Positions 21,017 to 33,675 are shown, numbered from the stretch's first letter. The stretch is 64,000 nucleotides of DNA from Izhakiella australiensis (GCF_002006995.1 NZ_MRUL01000003.1:1-64000); one strand, 5' to 3'. The notes: generated by a model from the sequence alone, not told the origin. Program-made: numbers and translations.

Positions 21017-21586
21017 ATGAACCATCTTATGATTGACCTCGAAACAATGGGCAATAAGCCTGCCGCGCCAATAGTTGCGATCGGCGCTGTATTCTTCGAC
21101 CCTAAAAGCGGTGAGCTGGGCGCCGAGTTCCATGTGGCCGTCAACCTCGCCAGCGCCATGGATCAGGGGGCAACGCCTGACGGTGACACGATCTTGTGGT
21201 GGCTGAAGCAATCAGAGGAGGCTCGCGCCGCAATTTGTACCGACGATACCAGACACATCACCGAAGTTCTCTCTGAACTGAACTCGTTTATCAGCCGTAA
21301 CTCTGACAACCCGCGTTATCTGAAAGTCTGGGGAAATGGCGCCAACTTCGACAACGTTATTTTGCGTTCAGCCTATGAACGTGCCGGCCTAATCTGTCCG
21401 TGGCAATTCTGGAACGATAGTGATGTGCGCACCATGGTGCTGCTCGGCAAAGAGGTTGGTTTCGACCCCAAACGTGATATGCCATTTGACGGTGTGGCCC
21501 ACAACGCACTGGCCGATGCCCGCCACCAGGTGAAATATGTATCGGCAATCTGGCAGCGACTGCTGCTTACTAACACTGAAGAATAA
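21017..21586 (+). CDS. DEDDh-type 3'-5' exonuclease
   Basis: 189 residues. LMIDLETMGNKPAAPIVAIGAVFF carries the first Asp-x-Glu of DEDD exonucleases; KVWGNGANFDNVIL has the second Asp; and GVAHNALADARHQVKYV carries the His-x(4)-Asp end motif, so all active-site residues are present. Such short proteins are annotated as exoribonuclease or RecE-like exonuclease VIII in prophages. The early-left position close to xis fits a recombination or RNA-processing role. Substrate cannot be decided from sequence. Confidence 0.85.
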   Translation: MNHLMIDLETMGNKPAAPIVAIGAVFFDPKSGELGAEFHVAVNLASAMDQGATPDGDTILWWLKQSEEARAAICTDDTRHITEVLSELNSFISRNSDNPRYLKVWGNGANFDNVILRSAYERAGLICPWQFWNDSDVRTMVLLGKEVGFDPKRDMPFDGVAHNALADARHQVKYVSAIWQRLLLTNTEE

Positions 21587-21629
21587 ACCTGACAGCCCGG
21601 GTGCAGCCGGGCTATATGGAGAAATCACC

Positions 21630-21875
21630 ATGCTTCAGATGATGACTTTAGAAGAATGGGCCGCAGAAAAATACCGGAGTAATCCACCAAGTCTTAATAC
21701 GTTACGACGGTATGCCAAGCAAAGCATGTTCACCCCACCAGCCCGGAAAGAGGGGAAATTCTGGAGGGTAAGAGAAGATGCAGAAATAACCGGAAATATA
21801 ACTCAACCAGTGATTAAAAAATCAGATCCATTACTGCTTCAGAGGATATTATCCGATGGCTGCCAGACCACGTAA
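21630..21875 (+). CDS. xis: Excisionase (lambda Xis family)
   Basis: 81 residues from the ATG at 21630, 9 bases after GGAG. MTLEEWAAEKYRSNPPSLNTLRRYAKQSMFTPPARKEGKFWRV is the winged-helix of Xis, a small architectural protein that bends the right arm of attP and favours excision by integrase. The 3' end overlaps the integrase start by 20 bp, as in lambda xis-int. A longer open frame extends upstream but has no ribosome site. Confidence 0.9.
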   Translation: MLQMMTLEEWAAEKYRSNPPSLNTLRRYAKQSMFTPPARKEGKFWRVREDAEITGNITQPVIKKSDPLLLQRILSDGCQTT

Positions 21876-22983
21876 AAACAATGTAAAGGTACCAAACCTT
21901 TACCCGTTATACAGCCGTAAAGTGAATAAAGTTTACTGGAGATATAAACACCCTATTACGGGTAAATTTCACAGCCTCGGAACAAATGAGGAAGAAGCTA
22001 TTGCGATAGCGAGTGAAGCAAATACCCGGTTGGCTGAACAGCACACGCGCCAGATATTAGCAATCAGCGACAAGATCGCTACCAGTAAAGGAAAGGCCAT
22101 TACCACATCGACATGGCTTGACCGATACTGGAAAATTCAGGATGAAAGACTGGAAAGCGGAGATATAAGACCAAATACCCATAAACAAAAAGCAAAGCCT
22201 GTTGCTCTGCTTCGGGAGCGGGTTGGAATAAAGATTATTTCATCAGTGAATGTTCGTGATATTGCAGAGATTCTTGAAGGATATATTTCAGATGGGCAGC
22301 CACGAATGGCACAAGTTATTCGCTCTGTGCTGATCGATGTCTTTAAAGAGGCTCAGCATTTCGGCGAGGTTCCGCCGGGCTACAATCCAGCCCTGGCAAC
22401 AAAGCAGCCACGGCGTCGTATTACCCGGCAGCGACTTAGTCTGGAAGAATGGCAGAAAATTTTCGAAATTGCCGATGCAAACCATCGGTATATGGGGAAT
22501 GCTATGCTGCTCGCACTCGTCACCGGTCAGCGCCTGGGTGATATATCTAATATGAAATTTAGCGATGTTTGGGATGATCATCTGCATGTGGTTCAGGAAA
22601 AAACAGGCAGCAAGATAGCGATCCCCCTTTCCCTGCGCCTGAATGCGATTAACTGGAGTTTACGTGATGTGGTGTCTCGTTGCCGTGATTATGCAGTAAG
22701 CCCCTATCTGGTTCACTTCTTCAGGGCTACGTCACAGGCAGAACGTGGAGCGCAGGTAAAGTCCAACACCATTACCATGAATTTCAGCAAAGCGCGAGAT
22801 AAGGCGAGTATTGACTGGGGATCTGGTACGCCGGCAACCTTCCATGAACAACGCTCTCTTGCTGAGCGTCTTTATGAGGTGCAGGGGATCGATACTCAAA
22901 AGCTGCTCGGCCATAAATCACCAAACCAGACGGCTCGTTATCACGACGATCGGGGTAAAGGCTGGACCACTATTGCAGTCTGA
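21856..22983 (+). CDS. int: Tyrosine-recombinase integrase
   Basis: 375 residues. The N-terminal RPRKNNVKVPNLYPL...YWRYKHPITGKFHSLG is a lambda-type arm-binding domain, residues 75-165 form the core-binding SAM-like domain, and the rest is catalytic. Active-site residues are visible: Arg226 in TGQRLGDISNMK, Lys in EKTGSK, His-x-x-Arg in FHEQRS, His in LLGHKS and Tyr362 in ARYHDDRG. Its stop is about 110 bp from the icd stop, which fits insertion into icd. The frame overlaps xis by 20 bp. It looks functional. Confidence 0.95.
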   Translation: MAARPRKNNVKVPNLYPLYSRKVNKVYWRYKHPITGKFHSLGTNEEEAIAIASEANTRLAEQHTRQILAISDKIATSKGKAITTSTWLDRYWKIQDERLESGDIRPNTHKQKAKPVALLRERVGIKIISSVNVRDIAEILEGYISDGQPRMAQVIRSVLIDVFKEAQHFGEVPPGYNPALATKQPRRRITRQRLSLEEWQKIFEIADANHRYMGNAMLLALVTGQRLGDISNMKFSDVWDDHLHVVQEKTGSKIAIPLSLRLNAINWSLRDVVSRCRDYAVSPYLVHFFRATSQAERGAQVKSNTITMNFSKARDKASIDWGSGTPATFHEQRSLAERLYEVQGIDTQKLLGHKSPNQTARYHDDRGKGWTTIAV

Positions 22984-23050
22984 ATTGAGGGGGGTTTTGA
23001 TAAATTATTTTGATAAAATTTTGATAACCGTTCGAATGCTAATAATAAAA

Positions 23051-23082
23051 ACGGGGACGTTAAGCCCCCGTTAAAATATTTA
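23051..23082. terminator. Hairpin terminator between integrase and icd
   Basis: AACGGGG and CCCCGTT arms enclose about nine bases. The minus strand continues as TTTTTATTATT, so it ends icd transcripts best; in the other direction it may also stop int. Two perfect GC arms make it strong. Confidence 0.75.
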
Positions 23083-23095
23083 ACAATTATCGCAA

Positions 23096-23260
23096 TTACA
23101 TATTCGCGATAATCGCATCACCAAACTCTGAACATTTCAGCAGTTTAGCGCCGTCGAGCAGGCGCTCGAAGTCATAGGTCACGGTTTTGGCCGCGATCGC
23201 GCCTTCCATGCCTTTAACAATCAGGTCGGCCGCTTCGAACCATTCCAGATGACGCAGCAT
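23096..23260. other. Probable prophage attachment region in icd 3' end
   Basis: e14 and phage 21 recombine within the last about 165 bp of icd and restore its coding end. The integrase beside it and the intact icd end ([12 protein letters not shown]) fit this. The partner site lies outside the window, so the exact core cannot be read. Confidence 0.5.
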
Positions 23261-24346
23261 CATCTCAGCAGAAAGAATAACGGAACCCGGGTTCACTTTA
23301 TCCTGACCGGCGTACTTCGGTGCCGTACCGTGCGTAGCTTCAAACAGCGCGCACTCATCACCGATGTTGGCGCCAGGCGCAATGCCGATACCGCCAACCT
23401 GAGCCGCAAGGGCGTCAGAGATGTAATCGCCGTTAAGGTTCATACAGGCAATAACGTCATATTCAGCCGGACGCAGCAGAATCTGTTGCAGGAAGGCGTC
23501 AGCAATCACGTCTTTTACCACGATATCTTTGCCGGTTTTCGGGTTTTTGATTTTCACCCACGGACCGCCGTCCAGCAGCTCGCCACCAAACTCTTCACGC
23601 GCCAGCTGGTAGCCCCAGTCTTTAAACGCGCCTTCGGTGAACTTCATGATGTTCCCTTTATGTACCAGGGTCACAGAGTCGCGGTCGTTAGTAATGGCGT
23701 ATTCAATTGCAGCGCGCACCAGACGTTTGGTGCCTTCTTCTGAACAGGGTTTGATACCGATACCGCACTGCTGCGGGAAACGGATTTTCTTCACACCCAT
23801 CTCTTCGCGCAGGAATTTGATCACTTTATCCGCTTCAGGCGTACCGGCTTTCCATTCAATGCCGGCATAAATATCTTCTGAGTTTTCGCGGAAGATCACC
23901 ATGTCAGTATCTTCAGGACGTTTTACCGGACTTGGCGTGCCTTTGTAATAACGAACCGGGCGCAGACATACGTAAAGATCCAGCTCCTGGCGCAGGGCTA
24001 CGTTCAGGGAGCGGATACCACCGCCGACCGGCGTAGTAAGCGGACCTTTAATCGCAACGCGATATTCTTTAATCAGATCGAGGGTCTCTTGCGGCAGCCA
24101 GACATCCTGCCCGTACAGCTCAACGGACTTCTCACCGGTGTAAATTTCCATCCAGGAGATTTTACGCTCGCCGTTGTAAGCTTTCTGTACGGCGGCATCA
24201 ACCACTTTGATCATCACAGGCGAGACATCAACGCCGATACCATCCCCTTCGATAAACGGGATGACGGGATTATTTGGAACGTTGAGTTTGCCCTGATCCA
24301 GGGTGATTTTTTTACCTTCCGCCGGAACAACTACTTTGCTTTCCAT
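23096..24346 (-). CDS. icd: Isocitrate dehydrogenase (NADP+)
   Basis: 416 residues, equal to E. coli Icd. It oxidises isocitrate to 2-oxoglutarate and CO2 with NADP+ in the TCA cycle. The phosphorylation and substrate-binding serine is Ser113 in [17 protein letters not shown] and metal regions follow ([43 protein letters not shown]). Activity in E. coli is controlled by AceK phosphorylation of this serine. The gene forms the prophage attachment target; its 3' end may be supplied by phage DNA with preserved protein sequence. Divergent from rluE with a 148-bp spacer. Confidence 0.98.
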   Translation of the reverse strand: MESKVVVPAEGKKITLDQGKLNVPNNPVIPFIEGDGIGVDVSPVMIKVVDAAVQKAYNGERKISWMEIYTGEKSVELYGQDVWLPQETLDLIKEYRVAIKGPLTTPVGGGIRSLNVALRQELDLYVCLRPVRYYKGTPSPVKRPEDTDMVIFRENSEDIYAGIEWKAGTPEADKVIKFLREEMGVKKIRFPQQCGIGIKPCSEEGTKRLVRAAIEYAITNDRDSVTLVHKGNIMKFTEGAFKDWGYQLAREEFGGELLDGGPWVKIKNPKTGKDIVVKDVIADAFLQQILLRPAEYDVIACMNLNGDYISDALAAQVGGIGIAPGANIGDECALFEATHGTAPKYAGQDKVNPGSVILSAEMMLRHLEWFEAADLIVKGMEGAIAAKTVTYDFERLLDGAKLLKCSEFGDAIIANM

Positions 24347-24494
24347 TAACCTCTCCTTCGAGCGCTCTTTTGTTAATGATTTGTAAGATGCGCGTCAATA
24401 CTACTTGAATATTACCCTCGCGCCAATCTTCTCACCGTTAAGCTATAATGCGCTTGTTATCCGTCACTGCATAGATCTGTGAAAAGCTTCCTTT

Positions 24495-25094
24495 ATGATT
24501 CATAAACCTAAACGTTTCAGCCGCAAGGCGGCGCCGCGTAAAAAAGCCGCTGCCCCGCAGCGCATCGTGCTGTTTAATAAGCCTTACGACGTACTGCCCC
24601 AGTTTACCGACCAGCAAGGCCGCGCCACGCTGAAAGATTACATCGCCATCAGCGATATTTATGCCGCTGGCCGCCTCGACCGTGACAGCGAAGGACTGAT
24701 GGTCCTGACCAATGACGGCGCGTTGCAGGCCAGGCTGACCCAGCCGGGTAAGCGAACCGGCAAAATTTATTACGTTCAGGTCGAGGGCGAACCGGATGAA
24801 CCGGCGCTGCAACAGCTGCGCGATGGCGTTAATCTGAAAGATGGCCCGACGCTGCCCGCACTGGTGGAGCTTGTCGCCGCCCCCGACTGGCTTTGGCCGC
24901 GCCAGCCGCCAATCCGTGAAAGAAAATCGATCCCCACCAGCTGGTTGAAAGTGACGCTGTATGAAGGACGTAACCGCCAGGTGCGGCGGATGACAGCGCA
25001 TATCGGCTTCCCGACGTTGCGCCTGATCCGCTATGCGCTGGGTGAATACAGCCTGGGGGAACTGGCCTGCGGTGAGTGGCTGGCGTTATCCTGA
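24495..25094 (+). CDS. rluE: 23S rRNA pseudouridine(2457) synthase
   Basis: 199 residues, slightly shorter than E. coli RluE (217). It isomerises U2457 of 23S rRNA. The RsuA-type motif [19 protein letters not shown] carries the catalytic Asp; [10 protein letters not shown] and [16 protein letters not shown] are the other family motifs. The basic start ([17 protein letters not shown]) is typical. There is no S4 domain, as in the E. coli enzyme. nudJ follows 78 bp later. Confidence 0.93.
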   Translation: MIHKPKRFSRKAAPRKKAAAPQRIVLFNKPYDVLPQFTDQQGRATLKDYIAISDIYAAGRLDRDSEGLMVLTNDGALQARLTQPGKRTGKIYYVQVEGEPDEPALQQLRDGVNLKDGPTLPALVELVAAPDWLWPRQPPIRERKSIPTSWLKVTLYEGRNRQVRRMTAHIGFPTLRLIRYALGEYSLGELACGEWLALS

Positions 25095-25172
25095 GGGCAC
25101 CCGGCTTTAGAACTGCCGGCGACTCTGCTACTGTCAAAAACTATTTATGCCTTCTGCCTGAGGAAACCTGGT

Positions 25173-25649
25173 ATGTTCAAACCCCACGTCACCGTCGCTA
25201 CCGTGGTACAAGCTGAGAATCATTTTCTGGTGGTAGAAGAACGGGTACGCGGCCGCGCGACCTGGAATCAGCCGGCCGGCCACCTTGAAGCGGACGAAAC
25301 GCTGCTGCAGGCCGCCGTGCGCGAACTGTATGAGGAAACCGGCATCGAGGCGGTTCCGCAAGCTTTCCTGCACCTTCATCAGTGGATCGCGCCGGATAAT
25401 ACGCCTTTTCTGCGCTTTCTTTTTGCCCTCGACCTGCCACGTCGCGTGGAGCCGCATCCAAACGATCGCGATATTGACTGCGGCTGGTGGCTAAGCGCAG
25501 AGGATATTTTCAACGCTGGCAAGAAGTTACGCTCGCCGCTGGTTGCCGAAAGCCTGCGTATTTATCAGCAGGGAACCCGCTATCCGCTCACCTTGCTTAG
25601 CGCCTTTCAGTGGCCATTCAACGAAGATGCGCAGGCCGGCAACGCATGA
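25173..25649 (+). CDS. nudJ: Nudix phosphatase NudJ
   Basis: 158 residues. The Nudix box [23 protein letters not shown] fits G-x5-E-x7-R-E-U-x-E-E-x-G-U with all metal-binding glutamates. E. coli NudJ releases phosphate from thiamine pyrophosphate precursors (HMP-PP) and nucleoside di- and triphosphates. [19 protein letters not shown] follows, as in the family. It is next to mnmA, 61 bp apart, in the same order as in E. coli. Confidence 0.93.
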   Translation: MFKPHVTVATVVQAENHFLVVEERVRGRATWNQPAGHLEADETLLQAAVRELYEETGIEAVPQAFLHLHQWIAPDNTPFLRFLFALDLPRRVEPHPNDRDIDCGWWLSAEDIFNAGKKLRSPLVAESLRIYQQGTRYPLTLLSAFQWPFNEDAQAGNA

Positions 25650-25710
25650 TAGACTATGCCGCCTGTTTTTTTCGCGGTCGCCAGTACGACCCTAATCTTG
25701 AGTAATACCC

Positions 25711-26820
25711 ATGTATGACAGCCAGAAAAAAGTGATCGTCGGCATGTCCGGCGGCGTTGATTCCTCCGTTTCCGCCTGGTTACTGCTTCAGCAGGGCTAC
25801 CAGGTGGAAGGCTTGTTCATGAAAAACTGGGAAGAAGATGACGGAGAGGAATACTGCACCTCCGCTGAGGATCTGGCCGACGCCCAGGCGGTATGCGATA
25901 AGCTGAACATTCCGCTGCACACCATTAATTTTGCCGCCGAATACTGGGATAATGTATTCGAACATTTTCTTGCCGAATATAAAGCGGGCCGCACGCCAAA
26001 CCCGGATATTCTTTGCAACAAGGAAATCAAGTTTAAAGCCTTTCTGGAGTATGCCGCCGAAGATCTTGGCGCCGACTTTATTGCTACCGGACACTACGTT
26101 CGTCGTGCCGACAGCAACGGCAAAAGCCAGCTGCTACGCGGACGCGATGAGAATAAAGATCAGAGCTATTTCCTGTATACCCTGAGCCACCAGCAGCTAG
26201 CCCAAAGCCTGTTTCCGGTCGGCGAGCTGGAAAAGCCTGAGGTGCGCCGTCTGGCCGAAGAGCAGCAGCTGGTAACCGCAAAGAAAAAAGATTCAACCGG
26301 CATCTGTTTTATCGGTGAGCGTAAGTTTCGCGACTTTCTCGGCCGCTATTTGCCAGCCCAGCCCGGCGCAATCCTCAGCGTCGATGGCGAGGTGGTCGGT
26401 GAACATCAGGGGCTAATGTACCATACGCTCGGCCAACGCAAAGGGCTTGGCATCGGCGGGCTGAAAGAAGCCGGCGATGAACCCTGGTATGTGGTCGACA
26501 AAGATCTCGCTAATAATCAGCTGATTGTCGCTCAGGGTGGCGATCATCCACGGCTGATGTCGGTCGGCCTGATAGCCCAGCAATTACACTGGGTTGATCG
26601 CCAGACGCTGAACGCGCCGCTACGCTGCACGGTGAAGACGCGCTATCGTCAGGCTGATATCCCTTGCCGCGTCACGCCGTTGGATGAAGATCGCATTGAA
26701 GTGCGCTTCGACGCGCCGGTAGCGGCCGTCACTCCCGGCCAGTCGGCGGTATTTTATCTGAATGAAGTTTGTCTTGGCGGCGGTATTATTGAACAGCGTT
26801 TGCCGCTGATCGACGCCTGA
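25711..26820 (+). CDS. mnmA: tRNA 2-thiouridylase MnmA
   Basis: 369 residues (E. coli 368). It adds sulfur to U34 of Lys, Glu and Gln tRNAs. The PP-loop [13 protein letters not shown] binds ATP, Cys102 ([12 protein letters not shown]) and Cys199 ([10 protein letters not shown]) are the catalytic pair, and the C-terminal barrel carries [18 protein letters not shown]. Sulfur reaches it from the Tus relay. Followed by hflD after 37 bp, as in E. coli. Confidence 0.97.
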   Translation: MYDSQKKVIVGMSGGVDSSVSAWLLLQQGYQVEGLFMKNWEEDDGEEYCTSAEDLADAQAVCDKLNIPLHTINFAAEYWDNVFEHFLAEYKAGRTPNPDILCNKEIKFKAFLEYAAEDLGADFIATGHYVRRADSNGKSQLLRGRDENKDQSYFLYTLSHQQLAQSLFPVGELEKPEVRRLAEEQQLVTAKKKDSTGICFIGERKFRDFLGRYLPAQPGAILSVDGEVVGEHQGLMYHTLGQRKGLGIGGLKEAGDEPWYVVDKDLANNQLIVAQGGDHPRLMSVGLIAQQLHWVDRQTLNAPLRCTVKTRYRQADIPCRVTPLDEDRIEVRFDAPVAAVTPGQSAVFYLNEVCLGGGIIEQRLPLIDA

Positions 26821-26857
26821 AGCACAGTAAAAAGGCTGCTAATGGAGTAAGCGGGAC

Positions 26858-28899
<2,042 letters not shown>

Positions 28900-28948
28900 G
28901 CGCTAGTTTTTCACCCCTTCGTTTATGAGGGGGTTGACTTCCCGTTTA

Positions 28949-28983
28949 CGTTAATCTGTGGTTTATCTCACTACGACTATAAT
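28949..28983 (+). promoter_or_regulatory. PhoP box and promoter of phoPQ
   Basis: Two hexamers CGTTAA (28949-28954) and GGTTTA (28960-28965) separated by 5 bp match the PhoP box direct repeat, and 12 bp later comes a perfect -10 box TATAAT (28978-28983). This spacing is that of PhoP-activated promoters, so phoPQ is likely autoregulated. Confidence 0.75.
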
Positions 28984-29031
28984 TATTCAGTTATCATACA
29001 TTTGGTTAAAGTCATAAATAAGGAACAGACT

Positions 29032-29706
29032 ATGCGCGTTCTGGTAGTGGAAGATAATGCCCTGCTGCGTCACCATCTGGCCGTGCAGCTGCGTGAGTTA
29101 GGCCATCAGGTCGACGCTGCCGAGGACGCACGGGAAGCAGACTACTTTCTGCAGGAGCACATTCCGGATATTGCGCTGGTTGATCTCGGCCTGCCGGATG
29201 AGGATGGCATGAGTCTGATCCGCCGCTGGCGCAACGATGGCATTAAGCAGCCGATACTGGTACTGACCGCCCGTGACGGCTGGCAGGCTAAAGTCGAAGC
29301 GCTGGAAGCCGGCGCCGACGACTACGTCACCAAACCTTTTCATATTGAAGAAATTTCAGCCCGCCTGCAGGCGCTGATGCGGCGCAATAGCGGCCTGGCT
29401 TCACAGGTGATCACGCTAAGCCCCTTCCAGGTCGATTTATCACGCCGTGAGCTGACCATTAGTGAACATCCAATCAAGCTGACCGCTTTCGAATATACCA
29501 TCATTGAAACGCTGATCCGCAATGCCGGTAAAGTCGTCAGCAAAGACTCGCTGATGCTACAGCTCTATCCGGATGCCGAGCTGCGCGAAAGCCATACCAT
29601 CGACGTACTGATGGGTCGGCTGCGCAAAAAAATGCTGGCTCAATATCCGACGGATGTGATCACCACCGTCAGAGGTCAGGGCTATCGCTTCGATCTGCCA
29701 GCCTGA
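29032..29706 (+). CDS. phoP: Response regulator PhoP
   Basis: 224 residues from the ATG at 29032 (AAGGAACAG upstream); a start at 29002 would add ten residues not found in E. coli. The receiver domain has Asp51 as phosphorylation site ([14 protein letters not shown]) and the C-terminal OmpR-type winged helix ([35 protein letters not shown]). PhoP controls Mg2+ starvation, LPS modification and acid response. The stop overlaps the phoQ start (TGATG). Confidence 0.97.
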   Translation: MRVLVVEDNALLRHHLAVQLRELGHQVDAAEDAREADYFLQEHIPDIALVDLGLPDEDGMSLIRRWRNDGIKQPILVLTARDGWQAKVEALEAGADDYVTKPFHIEEISARLQALMRRNSGLASQVITLSPFQVDLSRRELTISEHPIKLTAFEYTIIETLIRNAGKVVSKDSLMLQLYPDAELRESHTIDVLMGRLRKKMLAQYPTDVITTVRGQGYRFDLPA

Positions 29707-31169
29707 TGAGAGGGTGGTTTACGGGCGCCAGGCCCTTTTCACTGCGTGCGCGCTTCCTGCTGGCTACGGCAGTCATCGTACTGGTTTTATCGCTGGCATA
29801 TGGCATGGTGGCGGTCGTGGGCTATGTGGTCAGCTTTGATAAGAACGGCTACCGCATCATGCGTGGTGAAAGCAATCTGGTTTACAGCCTGGCACAGTGG
29901 CGCGATGGCAAGCTGACTATTGCCCACCCACAGGGTTTTAACCTTAACTTCCCAACCCTGATCTTCATTTATAACGACCAGGGGCAGCTGCTATGGCAGC
30001 AGCGTAGCGTGCCCGATATACGCAATAAGATTCAGCCCGAATGGTTGAAAAAGTCTAACTTCTACGAGATCGATACCACCAACCAGACTAGCCGGGAAGC
30101 CCTGGGGAATAACGCCGACGCTCAGAACCAAATTACCGCTTATGATGATGACGGCAACGATACCTTTACGCACTCGGTAGCGGTAAACCGCTACCGCGCA
30201 ACGGGACGCCTGCCGGCGCTGACCATCGTGGTGATCGACTCAATGCCGCAGGAGTTACAGCACTCAGACGTTGTCTGGTCATGGTTTAGCTATGTGCTGC
30301 TGCTTAATCTGCTGCTGGTCGTGCCGCTGCTTTGGTTGGCGGCTAACTGGAGCCTGCGCCCGATTGGCGTTCTGGCCAGTCAGGTTCGCGAGCTGGAAAC
30401 CGGCCAGCGGGAAACGCTCGATCCACAGCCTCCGCGCGAACTGCGCGGTCTGGTACGCAATCTTAACCTGCTGCTGGAAAATGAGCGCAAGCGCTACACC
30501 CGCTACCGCACCACCCTTGCGGACCTGACGCATAGCATGAAAACGCCGCTGGCGGTGCTGCAAAGCACCCTGCGCGCGCTGCGCGGCGGCAAAACGCTGT
30601 CAATCGAACAGGCAGAGCCAGTGATGCTGGAGCAAATCAGCCGTATTTCTCATCAGATAGGCTACTACCTGAACCGCGCCACCATGCAGGCCGACCACAG
30701 CGTGTTGAAACGCGAGTTGCACTCGGTGCCGGCCTTACTCGATAGCCTTTGCTCTGCGTTGAATAAAGTGTATCAGCGTAAAGGTGTCGATCTCACGCTG
30801 GATATTTCCCCGGAAATTACCTTTATCGGCGAACGGAATGACTTTATGGAAGTCATGGGCAACGTGCTGGATAATGCCTGCAAATATTGCCTGGAGTTTG
30901 TCGAAATCAGCGCGCGTCAGGACGGCGATACCCTTTGTTTGATTGTCGACGATGATGGCCCCGGCATTCCGGAAAGCAAGCGGGATATCATCTTTCAGCG
31001 CGGTCAGCGGGTCGACACCATGCGTCCCGGCCAGGGCCTTGGACTGGCCGTGGCGCGCGAGATACTTGAACAATACCAGGGCGATATACAAATCAGCGCC
31101 GCTGCGCTCGGCGGCGCGCGCATGGAAGTTTATTTCCATCGTCAGGAAATCGCCGATAACAATGTGTGA
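29706..31169 (+). CDS. phoQ: Sensor histidine kinase PhoQ
   Basis: 487 residues. Two membrane helices (about 15-40 and 195-213) flank the periplasmic PAS-like sensor, which has an acidic patch (residues 146-152, YDDDGND) for divalent cations. A HAMP region leads to the HisKA helix with His276 in [12 protein letters not shown] and the ATPase domain ([27 protein letters not shown]). It phosphorylates PhoP in low Mg2+, acid pH or antimicrobial peptides. Coupled to phoP. Confidence 0.97.
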   Translation: MRGWFTGARPFSLRARFLLATAVIVLVLSLAYGMVAVVGYVVSFDKNGYRIMRGESNLVYSLAQWRDGKLTIAHPQGFNLNFPTLIFIYNDQGQLLWQQRSVPDIRNKIQPEWLKKSNFYEIDTTNQTSREALGNNADAQNQITAYDDDGNDTFTHSVAVNRYRATGRLPALTIVVIDSMPQELQHSDVVWSWFSYVLLLNLLLVVPLLWLAANWSLRPIGVLASQVRELETGQRETLDPQPPRELRGLVRNLNLLLENERKRYTRYRTTLADLTHSMKTPLAVLQSTLRALRGGKTLSIEQAEPVMLEQISRISHQIGYYLNRATMQADHSVLKRELHSVPALLDSLCSALNKVYQRKGVDLTLDISPEITFIGERNDFMEVMGNVLDNACKYCLEFVEISARQDGDTLCLIVDDDGPGIPESKRDIIFQRGQRVDTMRPGQGLGLAVAREILEQYQGDIQISAAALGGARMEVYFHRQEIADNNV

Positions 31170-31223
31170 CCGACCGGCCAGGCTGTTATAATTTCCGTCA
31201 TTTACCGCCTTCAGGATGCCAAT

Positions 31224-32348
31224 ATGGACTATCAGCTCGATCTAAACTGGCCCGACTTTCTTCAGCGCTACTGGCAAAAACGTCCGGTGGTTTTAAAACG
31301 GGGCTTTAAAAACTTTGTCGACCCGATCTCGCCGGACGAACTGGCCGGGCTGGCAATGGAGAGCGAGGTTGACAGTCGTCTGGTCAGTCACCAGCAGGGG
31401 CAATGGCAGGTCAGCCACGGTCCTTTTGAAAGCTACGATCATCTCGGCGAAACAAACTGGTCGCTGCTGGTGCAGGCGGTCGACCACTGGCATGAACCTG
31501 CGGCCTTATTGATGCATCCCTTTCGCACGCTGCCGGACTGGCGCATCGATGATTTAATGATTTCATTTTCCGTGCCGGGCGGCGGCGTAGGTCCGCATCT
31601 CGATCAGTACGATGTGTTTATTATTCAGGGCGCCGGTCGCCGGCGCTGGCGCGTCGGGGAAAAGATCCCGATGAAGCAACACTGCCCTCACCCCGACCTG
31701 CTTCAGGTTGACCCGTTCGATGCCATCATTGATGAAGAGATGGAGACCGGGGATATACTCTATATTCCACCGGGCTTCCCTCATGAGGGATACTCGCTGG
31801 AGAATGCGCTTAACTACTCTGTTGGCTTTCGCGCGCCAAGCGGACGCGAACTTATCAGCGGCTTTGCCGATTACACCTTGCAGCATGAGCTGGGCGGCGA
31901 GCGCTACAGCGATCCGGATATTCAGCAGCGCAGCCAGGCCGCCGTGATTTTGCCGCAGGAGCTGGAGGGCATTCAGGCCAAAATGCTGCAGTTAATTCAG
32001 CAGCCGGAAAGCTTCCGCCAGTGGTTCGGTGAGTTTATTTCGCAGTCGCGTCATGAGCTGGACATCGCCCCGCCGGAACCGCCCTATCAGCCAAATGAGG
32101 TTTACGAAGCGCTGGCCGACGGCGACAGTCTGTTCAGGCTGGGCGGCCTGCGGGTGCTGATGATTGCCGACAGCGTGTTTGTTAACGGCGAGCGTCTGGA
32201 GTGCGACAATCAGGCCGGTCTGCAAGCGCTGGCACAGCATCTGACCTTAGATAAGGTCGCGCTGGGCGCAACGCTGGACGATCCCTCATTTTTGGCGCAG
32301 CTGACCGCGTTGGTCAACGGCGGTTACTGGTATTTCAGCGCAGAGTAA
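31224..32348 (+). CDS. roxA: Ribosomal protein L16 arginine hydroxylase
   Basis: 374 residues (E. coli RoxA/YcfD 373). It hydroxylates Arg81 of L16 using Fe(II), 2-oxoglutarate and oxygen. The JmjC-type fold shows the iron motif HLD (VGPHLDQYDVFIIQGAG) and the later His in PPGFPHEGYSLEN. RAPSGRELISGFADY and the C-terminal winged helix follow. It lies after phoQ, as in E. coli, 54 bp apart. Confidence 0.95.
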   Translation: MDYQLDLNWPDFLQRYWQKRPVVLKRGFKNFVDPISPDELAGLAMESEVDSRLVSHQQGQWQVSHGPFESYDHLGETNWSLLVQAVDHWHEPAALLMHPFRTLPDWRIDDLMISFSVPGGGVGPHLDQYDVFIIQGAGRRRWRVGEKIPMKQHCPHPDLLQVDPFDAIIDEEMETGDILYIPPGFPHEGYSLENALNYSVGFRAPSGRELISGFADYTLQHELGGERYSDPDIQQRSQAAVILPQELEGIQAKMLQLIQQPESFRQWFGEFISQSRHELDIAPPEPPYQPNEVYEALADGDSLFRLGGLRVLMIADSVFVNGERLECDNQAGLQALAQHLTLDKVALGATLDDPSFLAQLTALVNGGYWYFSAE

Positions 32349-32354
32349 GCGGTT

Positions 32355-32392
32355 AATAAAACGGGCCTGAATTTAAATCAGGCCCGGTCAGA
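32355..32392 (-). terminator. Terminator between roxA and pepT
   Basis: Arms CGGGCCTGA and TCAGGCCCG with a 7-base AT loop. The minus strand continues with TTTTATT, so it serves pepT; the hairpin could also stop roxA. Confidence 0.75.
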
Positions 32393-32439
32393 TTGATGCC
32401 CGCTACGGCATCAATGTCATCACATCAATCCCGCTGCGG

Positions 32440-33675
32440 TTAACGACGCCGCACGCCTTCGGCGGTCAGCAGCGCAATACGCTTAATCACTTCGACCGAC
32501 TTTTGCATCATATCCAGCGAGGCAAACTCATGCTTGCCGTGGTAATTGAAGCCGCCGGTAAACAAATTCGGGCAGGGCAGCCCCTTAAAGGATAAGGCGG
32601 CGCCATCAGTGCCGCCACGAATAGGCTTAACGTCCGGCTCGATGTTACAGTCGCGCATCGCCTGCAGCGCCAGCTCAATAATATGCGGATGCGCTTCAAC
32701 TTTTTCACGCATATTGTAATAGCTATCGCTGATGCTCAGCTCGATACCGCAGCCGTCGCTGAGCGTGCTGTTGATGCCGTTAGCAATGGTCGACATCATC
32801 GCCTTGCGATCCTCAAAGCGTTCACGCTGGTGGTCGCGAATGATGTAATGCATTTCCGCCGATTCCACCGTGCCTTTTATGCCATGCAGATGATAAAACC
32901 CTTCATAGCCTTCGGTATGCTCCGGCTGCTCTTTTTGCGGGATCGCGGACTGAAAACGCACCGCTAATTCCAGCGCGTTGACCATCACGTTTTTCGCCGT
33001 ACCGGGATGGACGTTATTACCGGTAATTTTCACCGTCACCGAAGCGGCATTAAAATTCTCATATTCAAATTCACCCATGCCGCCACCGTCAACGGTATAG
33101 GCCCAATCGGCACCGAACAGGCCGACGTCAAAATAGTGCGTACCGCGGCCGATTTCTTCGTCCGGGGTAAAAGCGATGCGAATATCGCCATGAGGTTGAT
33201 TGCTGTCCTTGAGTTCAGCAATCGCAGTAACGATTTCCGCCACGCCGGCTTTATCATCGGCGCCGAGCAGCGTTTTACCGTTGGTAGTGATTAACGTATG
33301 GCCGGTTAGCTGATGCAGTGCAGGAAAGCGCACCGGCGACAGGATTTCATCACCAATGCCCAGCGCAATATCGCCGCCGCGATAGTTTTCAATGACCTGC
33401 GGCTCTACGTGTTTAGCGGTAAAATCTGGTGAGGTATCGACATGCGCAATGAAACCAATCGTCGGCACTGGCCAGTCAACGTTACCCGGCAGGGTCGCCA
33501 TTAAAATGCCGTGCTCACTCAGGCTAATGTTTGCCAGGCCGAGTTCCTGCAGTTCCTTTTTCAATAGCTCAGCCATTTGCCACTGACCTTCACTACTGGG
33601 CACCTGCTTTGCCTGGGGTTTGGACTGAGAATCGATCGCTACATAATTAAGAAAACGTTCAAGTAATTGCGTCAT
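32440..33675 (-). CDS. pepT: Peptidase T (tripeptide aminopeptidase)
   Basis: 411 residues (E. coli 408). M20-type metalloenzyme that removes the N-terminal residue of tripeptides. Zinc ligands are in [38 protein letters not shown] and near [31 protein letters not shown] matches the family. In E. coli pepT is induced by low oxygen through FNR. It is convergent with roxA. In E. coli potABCD follow here; this genome has cobB after 146 bp. Confidence 0.96.
   Translation of the reverse strand: MTQLLERFLNYVAIDSQSKPQAKQVPSSEGQWQMAELLKKELQELGLANISLSEHGILMATLPGNVDWPVPTIGFIAHVDTSPDFTAKHVEPQVIENYRGGDIALGIGDEILSPVRFPALHQLTGHTLITTNGKTLLGADDKAGVAEIVTAIAELKDSNQPHGDIRIAFTPDEEIGRGTHYFDVGLFGADWAYTVDGGGMGEFEYENFNAASVTVKITGNNVHPGTAKNVMVNALELAVRFQSAIPQKEQPEHTEGYEGFYHLHGIKGTVESAEMHYIIRDHQRERFEDRKAMMSTIANGINSTLSDGCGIELSISDSYYNMREKVEAHPHIIELALQAMRDCNIEPDVKPIRGGTDGAALSFKGLPCPNLFTGGFNYHGKHEFASLDMMQKSVEVIKRIALLTAEGVRRR

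Larger units (their letters stand above)
1..23095. mobile_element. Lambdoid prophage integrated at icd (left end outside window)
   Basis: Continuous run of phage genes: int-xis, early-left operon, CI/Cro immunity, early-right operon, O and P replication genes, Q antiterminator, holin-endolysin-Rz/Rz1 lysis, Mu-like baseplate and tail fibre. The integrase gene ends about 110 bp from the 3' end of icd, which is the attachment site of e14 and phage 21. Head, packaging and most tail genes are missing, and a truncated gene meets the baseplate module at 4268-4271. The element is therefore probably defective. The left end and left attachment site are not in the window. Mosaicism is visible in a chimeric methylase (10743) and in an opposite-strand toxin-antitoxin block (13273-14083). 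Confidence 0.95.

Noticed and set aside
1-23095. Phage satellite (PICI or P4-like)
   Set aside because: Full lambdoid immunity, Q, lysis and baseplate genes point to a deleted prophage; C4/Ash resemblance alone is not enough.
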